Positions 1 through 8,403 of a DNA stretch of 64,000 nt are shown piece after piece. The position numbers were made by a program, and so were the translations under genes. This stretch comes from Trypanosoma brucei gambiense DAL972 (taxonomy: Eukaryota; Euglenozoa; Kinetoplastea; Trypanosomatida; Trypanosomatidae). Position 1 is the first letter of the stretch, and the number at the start of each line of letters is the position of its first letter. The stretch is taken from NCBI RefSeq assembly GCF_000210295.1, contig NC_026741.1:1054001-1118000 (forward strand), in the 5' to 3' direction. The notes below the pieces were generated by a model. It searched no databases and was not told where the DNA came from. It saw only the letters and a list, made by a program, of their open reading frames with translations.

Positions 1-22
1 AAAGTGAAACCAAAACTCTGAG

Positions 23-24
23 CT
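23..24 (-). promoter_or_regulatory. Predicted trans-splice acceptor for the next gene beyond the left edge
   Basis: On the minus strand a pyrimidine-rich stretch complementary to positions 62-76 is followed by about 50 bases without AG and then an AG here. The downstream coding region would lie outside the window. The positions from 25 to 190 would then be 3' UTR and intergenic sequence of the 1689-residue gene. This is a pattern call only. Confidence 0.3.
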
Positions 25-190
25 CAGGTAAGTAAATGCAGCAAAGTATGCAAATATCATACGAGGTAAGGAAGAACACACTGCAGTTTTTACGGTGGTG
101 CGATGCGAAGTCCAGCACTGTTTTCTTACCACCTTCTACTCTGTTCCACACTGCTATCAGTAAACGTTCCGTGGGAAAACGCCAAGAAGC

Positions 191-3100
191 CTAAACCATA
201 CGCAGCGCTGATTTCTTCTGCTTTTTCTTCGCATTCTTATCTGTCTTTGATGCAGCCGCCACGCTTGCACGTGATGTAGTGCGCTTGGCTGGTTTTGCCA
301 ACTCCCTTGATTTGTTCCTTCCACGCGATGAGGCCGCTGTGGTGGAGGATGAGGAAGAGGACCTTTTCGGTGTTACTGACTGTACAGTCCTCTTTAGATT
401 TGCTTGCTGCTGCTTTGGCTTCTTTTCTGGCACATTTGAACGCTGGAGAGGCTTTCTGCCTCTTTTCCCGGTAACAGCCTTGGTGCTACTACCCTTCCCG
501 TCAGTACCACTACCGCTGCCGCTACCACTGACCCTGCCTCTACTTCTACCTCTACCTTTGTTATCCCTAGTTGCCTGTTCTACGTCGCTTTGTTCCTCCA
601 CCTCTACCTCTTCTACTTCCACCACCTCTATCTTCTGGCCACTAACTTTTCCGCGCTTCACCTCTTCCTGCACCTTCTTAAGTTCTGCAGCTGGTTCCCT
701 TGCGGTACTAGTAGCCCTGTTCCCCATGGCACTATGCGTTACGCTGGAGTTACTTTTCCTATTGAATGGTAAAGGGGCTGTAATCACTGCAGGTCGGGAA
801 GTCGAGGCGCTTGGGTACGCAGCAGTGGGGGCTGTCGCGCTCGACCTATCACTCTCTTGACTGGAAGCCGCCGCCGGAGTAACAATATCATGCAGCCACG
901 CCAGTGCATCTTCTTGAGAAACTGTGGCCGTTGGATGCGGTGTATTCTCGACGGCAGGTATGCTGCTACTAATAGGATTTCCCACTGCTACACTTTCCAT
1001 TGAGGCTGTTGTTGCTGATGGGTCCTGTGCAGGCGTTGCGGGATACTCCTGCGCACTACTGGAGAAGGCGTCATTCATCATAGCCTCCAACAACTCTGCT
1101 GAATCTTGTATAGGATCACCGCCAACAAAATCATCGCCGGTAGGGGCATCGTGAGGTACGGCAGCACCGCTTTCCACTCGTTCCATCTCTGGTCTCCGTG
1201 ATCCCTCGTGCTCATCATCAAGTATGTCCACCATCAGGGCATTTGGTGGGAGCACTTCCGCCCGGTATGGTGGCAGAACGGTGGCATCTGGAACCAGCTG
1301 CATAAGCGTCGATGACAGCAACGACTCGAGTTCTGCCTGGGAGGCCACCACATCTTGATGGACATGGACGTGGTAAACGCTTTCTAACTCGTCCAGAATA
1401 TCATTAAGGGTTCGGAACTCCTTGTCGATGCCAAGGATCTCCTGCAAAACGCGTAGCCGGTCAATGACACTATCTTCAAACACAGCACTCAAGTCTAAGA
1501 AGTAGGGAACAATGGGGACAGGTGTCGCGGTGAACATCTCATCTGTTGTCAGCACCGACACCCGACTATTCGCCCCTTCACCACCGTTGCTGACGCCACC
1601 CATGCCGCTATTTGTAGATGATGCTTGATCCACGGAAACAACACTAACATAGTGGATTGTTTGTATCCGATGCTGTGGCAGAATATTCTTCTCAATGCAG
1701 TGCAGAACACCAAGCAGAGCTTCCGCAAACCGATAGCTGATATTGCGAAGCGCTTCCGTCGTGGTGACCAAGTCGTACAATGCCAACGTTGTGCCATCAA
1801 CAAAAACAACATCACACCCACCGTTCAACCCCACTGACGGTCGGAACGGGAAACGCTCTAGTAGTGTATTTGCAAAGAACGCCCTGTACGCCGATCCAGC
1901 TTTTCGGACAGTCTCTGGTGTCGCTTTCATAATGGTCGGTATTGCGCTTCCCCTTTGTTTGGATCTTGTTGGTGAGGCAAGTAACGGGAACCCATAAGGA
2001 GGAATCTTAAGGTTCAGGTCTATCTGCACCCCAGAAACTGCTACGGCGCGTAGAAGCAGCGCCCCATGCAGAAGCACACGCAATGCATCACGTTTGCGCA
2101 CGCTTGTTGTACCCATCGGACTCACAACGGCACAGTACTCAGCCCACACTTCGCCCCAAGCCCTTACGATGGGTGTCTCCCGAGGAGATTCCAAGGGATC
2201 CTGATGAGAAAATATGGTAAAGAGCGCAAATGGATGGACTTGACAGGCTGTGTGGTTGTAGGGAACGATGAGCCCGTCCCGTTCATCCTGCAGTGTCGTA
2301 TCGACGTCTCTGGTTAGGTACCCGGTAGGACTGCTTAACTGCCGCTGTAGAAGTTCTACAAGTCGCATCCGCGCTTCAGGCGGATTCCGCAGAAGGTAAT
2401 TTCGCTGGGGCAGGTCCGCAAAAAGTTCGCTCGGGACATAGCTTCGAAGCAGGGGATGTGTGCCACTCCATTGCATCAGCCGTGGTGCACCACCTCGCAA
2501 GTCCATAAGCGCGGCACGCCCGGACCAGAAGACATCCAATGTGTAACCCAACAACCCCGGACAGTTCTTTAGCACCTCGTACATCAGACCAGAGAAGCCA
2601 AGCCGGAAGCGCTGGTGGAGGGCGTGCAGCACGGAAACCAGTGGTAATACACGCAGTCGTTGCTGTAATCCGATGCCACTTGCTAAAGGGACAAAATAGC
2701 GCCGAACAGGGGCGTCAGCGTGAACGAGAAGGACCTTGCTCACATGATGTCCCGTAAAAACCATGTTCAGCTGCCCTAGCGCAACCGTCACCTTTGACAA
2801 AGCGGTCTCCACCATATCTTGTGTAAACTGCTGTTCGTGTTGCGCGTGATGACCAACCCCGGAAGGCGCTGGGGATGGAATGCCTGCAGCCTTTATGTCA
2901 CTGGCCGCACCCTTTTCGACGTTTTGAGGTGAATGGTATTGGGGATTCTGTGGCACTCCAACCCCCATCGTTGCTTCACCCGCTGACAATTGGAGTGTAC
3001 TGTTTGTGTCCATGCTATTCATTAGGCCACCAGGATACGTCAGCTGAGGGATGTGGTGCTCCATGCAGTCCAGTACTCGATCGATGTCATCCACAAGAAT

Positions 3101-5260
3101 CGCGTGCAGCGGCGGTGGTGCACCTTCGCAGTGACCTCGGATGCGGATACGTTTCTGGTATAGTTCCCACGACCAATTGTTGCGGTTGGCCCACCACATG
3201 ACGGACTGCGGAGCGCGGGTGAAAATTTCCTCTGTCCGAACAAGGTAAGGACAAGAGGCAAGAGCGACACGAAACCAGAAACGCGGGGCGAATGCCAGTG
3301 GGTGATCATCCAGTCCCGGTGCAAACGGTGTGGTGGACCCACTATAGCGTACAGTGATGGCGGTCCTACCGCTTTCTGCCATACGTTTCGAGAGGCGCTC
3401 AAGAACGGAAGTCTTGCCGCACGAGTGCCCCGCCTCAACGAAATGGAGCTGCTTCGACGCGGACGACGACATATAGTAGCCACTCAACACGGAGAGTAGA
3501 CGCTCCTCCACAAGCTTCCCCGCACCAAAAAGTTGCTGCAAACCCAGAGCCTCTGCTGCACTAAATCCTTTACCCAGTCGATCGGCACCCTTAATGGCGT
3601 CAAACAGTGTGGTGCGGGCTACACGTATGGTATGACGCTTCAGCCTGTGAAGGACGGAAAAATACTCATTCTGCACGGGGTTTCCCTGCCAGAGCTCGGG
3701 AGATGAGGACGGTTGCGGACTGCCACACCACTCACCGAGGGTCACGTTATAGTTTGTGCTACCTGTGAGGAAGACTCCACCTGCCAAAGTGGGAGCCGCC
3801 ACATCCAATGCCGATGGTGCGTTCCCGCTCACAATCATACTGTTACCACCGGGGTGCGCCCCTGAAAACCTCGTGCTATCCGAGTGTGTGAACATCTGGG
3901 TACTCATTGCAGTGCTAGGGCTAAACCCCCACTCGCCGGTGTTATGAAAAACAAAATAGCGTACGGGGATACTCTGCAACTGCAATGCCGATGCAGTCTG
4001 TCGCAGCAGACCGGGAAGACGCTCCAGTGCGAGAAATCCGTAGTCCCGCAATGGGTGTAACTCCTTTGGCATGTTGGGAGCTTGTGTCTCCAGCACCCTT
4101 AACATGGCATCACTTAGAGTTGCATATGCTTTTTCGCGAATTTCTGCTTCAGCCTGCGGGTCGAGAGAAGCTTTCATCGCCTCATTGTCTTGTGCACCCA
4201 TGTGCCGCTGCATCATGTATTCCCTGCGCACACTTGCTATCACCTTCTTAACTAGACGGTGGTAGTGTTCTAATGTGCATATGTGCCCCGTTGAAGCGCT
4301 GTCAAATCCAATACCGCCGCTCTGCAACATTGCATGGTTAGCTGGTATATTCAGTGAGTCGAGGATAAATTTACCAATAATGTCAGCAGCCCACAATACC
4401 AGCGTATCCTCCAGCATGTTACTTGTATTTACAAGTTTAACCACCTCGTCTACGTACGTTTCGACGCTTTTATCCACGGCGGCATCCAGTAGACTGCGTG
4501 TACAGGAAGAAACTTTTACCAGGTTGGGCTGCTCTGCCCACTGATAAAGTGTTGTGATGCCCGCCAGCCGCAGCGCCCTCAGATCATAATGTGGCGACTC
4601 CAATGAAAGACGGGAAACCTGTTTGTAGTGTGAGCTCTCCAGCAACCATTCGAGCCATGATCTCTTCCCATTGAGTGCCGCAAGCTGCCTTTTGGGCTGC
4701 ATAGATGCAAAATCCGTCAGGGAAACGTTTTCCACCCCCTCCGCGTTGGGGTCAATGAGAAGCCGCACAATATCGGGCAGCATCTCGGCTGCAAGGGATT
4801 CATCCGCTTTAATGATATCTCCAATGCGTGTATCTAGTGTGGGGCCTGTAAGCACTGGCATTCGACGAGTGGCGGTGGCACGCATTGGCCCACATTGGGC
4901 CGCTGTGCTCTGCAGCACGCCAACGTTCTCCGGCATGATTCGCGCGCCCGCTCCCACTCTACTTGCCTCTTCCTCCATCATGGTAATGCTGAGGATGCCG
5001 TCTAACTCTGTGGATGAAGGCATACTCAACGGGGGTATGGAGGGTTTAACATTTAACATTGACGGCGGCACTGGGGTTGATGCTGCCGGTTTCGTTGTCT
5101 GTGCCCCACGGAACCATGGTAAATGCGGAACACTATTTCCAGGAGGTGTGTAAGAAATCTTCCCCAAACTTCCAGTGTTATGCACCTGGTGTCTCATCAG
5201 TCCAGAAGTCCATTGAACAGGCGCCGCGATGACCGGCGAGATGGCACGACGTCGCAGCAT
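191..5260 (-). CDS. Large P-loop NTPase-like protein of unknown role (1689 aa)
   Basis: I do not recognise an orthologue. A Walker A match of the [AG]x4GK[ST] type lies at residues 610-617 (A-GHSC-GKT), preceded by a hydrophobic strand. A Walker B-like strand AILVDD follows at 720-725, so an ATPase of the AAA/STAND type is likely. The first 30 residues are basic and lack acidic residues, which could be a mitochondrial presequence. Residues about 1000-1300 form a second folded region with alternating strands and helices (D1150, D1155, TTT 1166-1168). The last 350 residues are low complexity: a Ser/Thr/Pro/Ala stretch, a short acidic run at 1547-1556, and a basic tail with AT-hook-like KRGRKP at 1599-1604. 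A basic tail suggests nucleic-acid contact; this is inference. The ATG is the first codon of the open frame, 76 bases after a predicted splice acceptor. Coding status is near certain, function open. Confidence 0.9.
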   Translation of the reverse strand: MLRRRAISPVIAAPVQWTSGLMRHQVHNTGSLGKISYTPPGNSVPHLPWFRGAQTTKPAASTPVPPSMLNVKPSIPPLSMPSSTELDGILSITMMEEEASRVGAGARIMPENVGVLQSTAAQCGPMRATATRRMPVLTGPTLDTRIGDIIKADESLAAEMLPDIVRLLIDPNAEGVENVSLTDFASMQPKRQLAALNGKRSWLEWLLESSHYKQVSRLSLESPHYDLRALRLAGITTLYQWAEQPNLVKVSSCTRSLLDAAVDKSVETYVDEVVKLVNTSNMLEDTLVLWAADIIGKFILDSLNIPANHAMLQSGGIGFDSASTGHICTLEHYHRLVKKVIASVRREYMMQRHMGAQDNEAMKASLDPQAEAEIREKAYATLSDAMLRVLETQAPNMPKELHPLRDYGFLALERLPGLLRQTASALQLQSIPVRYFVFHNTGEWGFSPSTAMSTQMFTHSDSTRFSGAHPGGNSMIVSGNAPSALDVAAPTLAGGVFLTGSTNYNVTLGEWCGSPQPSSSPELWQGNPVQNEYFSVLHRLKRHTIRVARTTLFDAIKGADRLGKGFSAAEALGLQQLFGAGKLVEERLLSVLSGYYMSSSASKQLHFVEAGHSCGKTSVLERLSKRMAESGRTAITVRYSGSTTPFAPGLDDHPLAFAPRFWFRVALASCPYLVRTEEIFTRAPQSVMWWANRNNWSWELYQKRIRIRGHCEGAPPPLHAILVDDIDRVLDCMEHHIPQLTYPGGLMNSMDTNSTLQLSAGEATMGVGVPQNPQYHSPQNVEKGAASDIKAAGIPSPAPSGVGHHAQHEQQFTQDMVETALSKVTVALGQLNMVFTGHHVSKVLLVHADAPVRRYFVPLASGIGLQQRLRVLPLVSVLHALHQRFRLGFSGLMYEVLKNCPGLLGYTLDVFWSGRAALMDLRGGAPRLMQWSGTHPLLRSYVPSELFADLPQRNYLLRNPPEARMRLVELLQRQLSSPTGYLTRDVDTTLQDERDGLIVPYNHTACQVHPFALFTIFSHQDPLESPRETPIVRAWGEVWAEYCAVVSPMGTTSVRKRDALRVLLHGALLLRAVAVSGVQIDLNLKIPPYGFPLLASPTRSKQRGSAIPTIMKATPETVRKAGSAYRAFFANTLLERFPFRPSVGLNGGCDVVFVDGTTLALYDLVTTTEALRNISYRFAEALLGVLHCIEKNILPQHRIQTIHYVSVVSVDQASSTNSGMGGVSNGGEGANSRVSVLTTDEMFTATPVPIVPYFLDLSAVFEDSVIDRLRVLQEILGIDKEFRTLNDILDELESVYHVHVHQDVVASQAELESLLSSTLMQLVPDATVLPPYRAEVLPPNALMVDILDDEHEGSRRPEMERVESGAAVPHDAPTGDDFVGGDPIQDSAELLEAMMNDAFSSSAQEYPATPAQDPSATTASMESVAVGNPISSSIPAVENTPHPTATVSQEDALAWLHDIVTPAAASSQESDRSSATAPTAAYPSASTSRPAVITAPLPFNRKSNSSVTHSAMGNRATSTAREPAAELKKVQEEVKRGKVSGQKIEVVEVEEVEVEEQSDVEQATRDNKGRGRSRGRVSGSGSGSGTDGKGSSTKAVTGKRGRKPLQRSNVPEKKPKQQQANLKRTVQSVTPKRSSSSSSTTAASSRGRNKSRELAKPAKRTTSRASVAAASKTDKNAKKKQKKSALRMV

Positions 5261-5740
5261 CCGCAGGTGGGCGCTCTATGATTTGCGTACTTGCGAACCA
5301 AAATAGGTGCGGTCGTTTCAACTAATTAATGACGATCTTCACGATGGATATACACATATACCATTATCATTTTTTTTTTTTGTAGCGTCGGTATAGGTCG
5401 ACGCGGAAAGAGAGAAGGAGGTTGAGGTGAGGAACAAAGAAAAGGAAAGTGTTTGCGAATAAGAATCCAAGTATTTAGTGGTTCCGTGTACCAAAGATCT
5501 TAGAAAAGAAGGGATACGCGACGGTACACCACAAGCGTACCCGGCTACGCGCACAAGGACACCCAGTTCAGTTATTCCCCTTTACTACCATCCTCACTGA
5601 TGCACCAGTGTCACGAGCTTAGGGAATAAACAGAAAATCAAGTACGATATATGTAACAGAGGATGGAGGCGGTCACAACAACAACACCGGAAAACAAAAA
5701 AAAAAACAAGGACTGTTCACCTCCAGTCCAGCAACGGTCA
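5261..5740. other. Intergenic region, TPR gene to P-loop gene
   Basis: It holds the 3' UTR of the TPR gene, a T12 run near 5370-5382, and the pyrimidine tract and acceptor of the P-loop gene. No convincing gene was seen. Confidence 0.5.
5337..5338 (-). promoter_or_regulatory. Predicted trans-splice acceptor, 1689-aa P-loop gene
   Basis: The complement of the purine run 5405-5450 is a strong pyrimidine tract on the minus strand, and the first AG after it is here. The leader to the ATG at 5260 would be 76 bases. Confidence 0.45.
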
Positions 5741-7141
5741 TTACAAAACGAACTTGTACGGCTTTCCGCTCATACCAGGAGCAATCACCTCAGCATTCTC
5801 CCAAATTTCCGCAGCCCTTTCTTCGTCCAGTCGAGCTTCTTCGATGCGACCCAACGCTTCGCGTGCCTCAGCACGGAGTTGAAACAACGTCGCACACCGC
5901 TTCTGATTAACAAATCGTAATGCCCTTGTTAAATCGTCTTCAGCACGGTCGTATGATTTGAGTTTGCAATACACCATACCGCGGGCAGCGAGGACGGCTC
6001 CAATCGCCTTGCGATGCCTTTCTTTCTTAAGATCCGCTCCTTCATTGATGAAACTCATGCACGCCGTTAGGGACTTCAGGGCTCCTGCTGGGTCATCTTC
6101 ATACACTTGTATTTTAGACCGGGCGTACATTGCCATAACAAGTGCCATAAGCTTGTCGAACTTCGCATGCATATCAACACCAAATTTTTTCTGAATGTGT
6201 GCCCGCACCTTTGGGTGCTCCAACCATTTTTGAAAGAGGTCGATGTCCCGCATGTAGCGATTCACAAATTCGTGCGCTTTCTTGTAGTCCTGATTTTCTT
6301 CAATGATCATATGCGCACCGTGCAGCAGGCCCCAGTGCACGAAACCATTGAACTCCTGCCGCTGCTGGATGTTTTCCTGCCCCTCACGTTGCGGTTGAAG
6401 GAGGTAATCCACTTGGTCCTCAACAAGTAAAGGGTTACCAAATGCTTCTAACCGCCGTCTGTCCTCATCAACAGCCTTCTGGATGTCAAACATAACTTGT
6501 CCATCCACAAAACCCTCGTCATCAATCTCATCCACTGCGGGATCGAAGCTTGGTGGCGGAACAAACCGACGGGTTTCATCAAACACCTCATCAGCCATAT
6601 GAAAATCCGGATTGAGGAAGAAGTTATCGCCAGCATAACTCAGCTCCAACGGCTTGTCAGGGCCGTGCACCTCTTTCATTTCCGGCACAAACATGCCATC
6701 AAACTTCTTTTTGTTTTTGTCTAGCGGAGAAGCAAACATTCTCCCCGACCAGTTTTGATTTTCCTCCGGCCACCAGCGCGCCATTTCAGACTCCGATTGC
6801 TCCGGCAATGGCTCTTCACCACGCCGCTGGGCATCTGTTGCCCGTTGCTGCTGTTGACGCCGCTGCTCAATGGCAACTGCCTCGCTCTCCCTTCTGGTGT
6901 TGTACTGCACACCACCGGGAGTTGCTGCAGGGGTTGTTGGAGGTGGTCGGGGCGGTGGAGTTTGGGACGTCATGCGGCTCGGGACGGCACCACTTGTACT
7001 ACTGCTTACACCTTCACGGCCTGATGCATCTTTGCAATCACATAAACAAATACGTGTCAAACTGCAGGTTAAACGCTTCTGCAGAGTGTTGACTAGCACT
7101 GGTGTTAACCCCCTCTGTCTGATGCGGTGGCTGAACCACAT
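5741..7141 (-). CDS. TPR-repeat protein with mitochondrial-type N-terminus (466 aa)
   Basis: The C-terminal 80 residues form two tetratricopeptide-like helical pairs, with the typical small-residue and bulky pattern (AARGMVYCKLKSYDRAEDDL, then FQLRAEAREALGRIEEA). The middle is acidic and helical, with a conserved-looking stretch around HWGLLHGAHMI. The first 35 residues from the chosen ATG contain many Arg and no acidic residue, which fits a mitochondrial targeting sequence. The open frame continues to a TTG at 7171, but the ATG at 7141 is the first ATG after the predicted acceptor at 7295. If the ATG at 6973 were used instead, the protein would begin in a Pro-rich segment and lose the presequence. 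Partner and process are unknown. A mitochondrial scaffold role is inference. Confidence 0.85.
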   Translation of the reverse strand: MWFSHRIRQRGLTPVLVNTLQKRLTCSLTRICLCDCKDASGREGVSSSTSGAVPSRMTSQTPPPRPPPTTPAATPGGVQYNTRRESEAVAIEQRRQQQQRATDAQRRGEEPLPEQSESEMARWWPEENQNWSGRMFASPLDKNKKKFDGMFVPEMKEVHGPDKPLELSYAGDNFFLNPDFHMADEVFDETRRFVPPPSFDPAVDEIDDEGFVDGQVMFDIQKAVDEDRRRLEAFGNPLLVEDQVDYLLQPQREGQENIQQRQEFNGFVHWGLLHGAHMIIEENQDYKKAHEFVNRYMRDIDLFQKWLEHPKVRAHIQKKFGVDMHAKFDKLMALVMAMYARSKIQVYEDDPAGALKSLTACMSFINEGADLKKERHRKAIGAVLAARGMVYCKLKSYDRAEDDLTRALRFVNQKRCATLFQLRAEAREALGRIEEARLDEERAAEIWENAEVIAPGMSGKPYKFVL

Positions 7142-8403
7142 AAACTTGTCGCGCCGTTTGTGCCAACGCAAAAATATCCGTCAGTGGTCTAACGTGGCAA
7201 AAACCGGGGAAGGCGCAACAAATTCTGCCTCCACCTTCGAAGTACCGAAATAAGTTCCTCCCCACCCCACGGATGATGCCCCCACAACTGAAAACTTGAG
7301 TTAAAAAGTGAGTGAAAAGAGAGAAAGGGATTAACAGATGTGGTATGATATGATGCGTAACATACGCAAAGGCTGATATAAAGCGTAGAAGGAAGCATCT
7401 GCGAAACGTGGCAGAGACCAAGTAAACCAACGTTGTATACTAGAGATAGCGATACTGAGGCTGCACAAGCGCATCGCTACGGATTCAAAAGTTTTTTTTT
7501 AAAAAAAAGGGAGAAAAAAGGAAGCGAGTTAACCCCCCCCCCCTCCCCTCAAGAGGCACCTAGTCCCTGAAGACCAGTGAATGAGCAGAAAGAACTGAAT
7601 GTTGCTCAGTTTCTCCTCCCCCTTTCATCCATCTCGATTATTTCGTGACCCCGATCCCGCTCTCAAAACATTGTCGCTCACTAAGGAACGTCTCAAAATT
7701 TATGCGCCCTGAAACTTCATTTCTGCCCCCTTCCCTCACCTAGGGGAGCAACAGCCCCGGGTGAATAACAGGAAGTGTTAAATTGTACGCCAGTTTGCAG
7801 CACAAACAATGTCAATGATTTTTTGAAGCGTCGCATAAAGTTAAAACGAAAAAAGAAAACATGACAAAATACAATTTTAGTAGGAATAACAACCCCACCT
7901 TATTTATTTTAAAAAATTATTAAGAGAAAAATCACCAGCAACAAAAGAAGCAAAACATATGAAAAGCAAGATACCACATCCCCATATACTGATGGCAAAT
8001 GTGCAGACTTCGAATTACTCTACAGATTTCATTTATGTTTTAACAGCACAGCCGGCTACTAACTGCCATATATATATATATACACACTTTGGAACTTCAC
8101 GCACATATGAGGCTGCTCACACACATTTGGCACCCACTGAGACCATCGCCTACCGAAAACTTGCACGCCTTCCTCCAAAAGATCGCTTTGTTTTGCTTCC
8201 CCCTCAACAGACCCGTTCCCCTTTAGCACAGAAACGACCACTTCGTTTAAGTTAATTATGGTGAATGCACCGTGGAAACAATGAAGAAAAAAACCCCACG
8301 CCAAAACAATAAAAGAACCAACTAATCCGAAAGGCATATATATATGGTTTATATACGTATAGTTATCGGAAATTCCAAGACCCTGCTTCGCTCGAAAAGT
8401 TCC
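7142..8403. other. Intergenic region, kinase to TPR gene
   Basis: It contains a T9A8 palindrome at about 7492-7508, a C-rich run at about 7533-7548, a short TA microsatellite near 8070-8083, and the TPR-gene acceptor. Short open frames here run through repeats and look non-coding. Confidence 0.5.
7295..7296 (-). promoter_or_regulatory. Predicted trans-splice acceptor, TPR gene
   Basis: The minus strand carries a pyrimidine tract complementary to 7310-7330 and no AG until this one. The first ATG downstream is 7141, giving a leader of 153 bases. A second AG at 7288-7289 would also serve. Confidence 0.45.

Noticed and set aside
279..860. Plus-strand open frame opposite the P-loop gene
   Set aside because: It mirrors the Ser/Glu/Lys-rich C-terminal coding region of the minus-strand gene; its Leu/Ser-rich translation is a compositional shadow.
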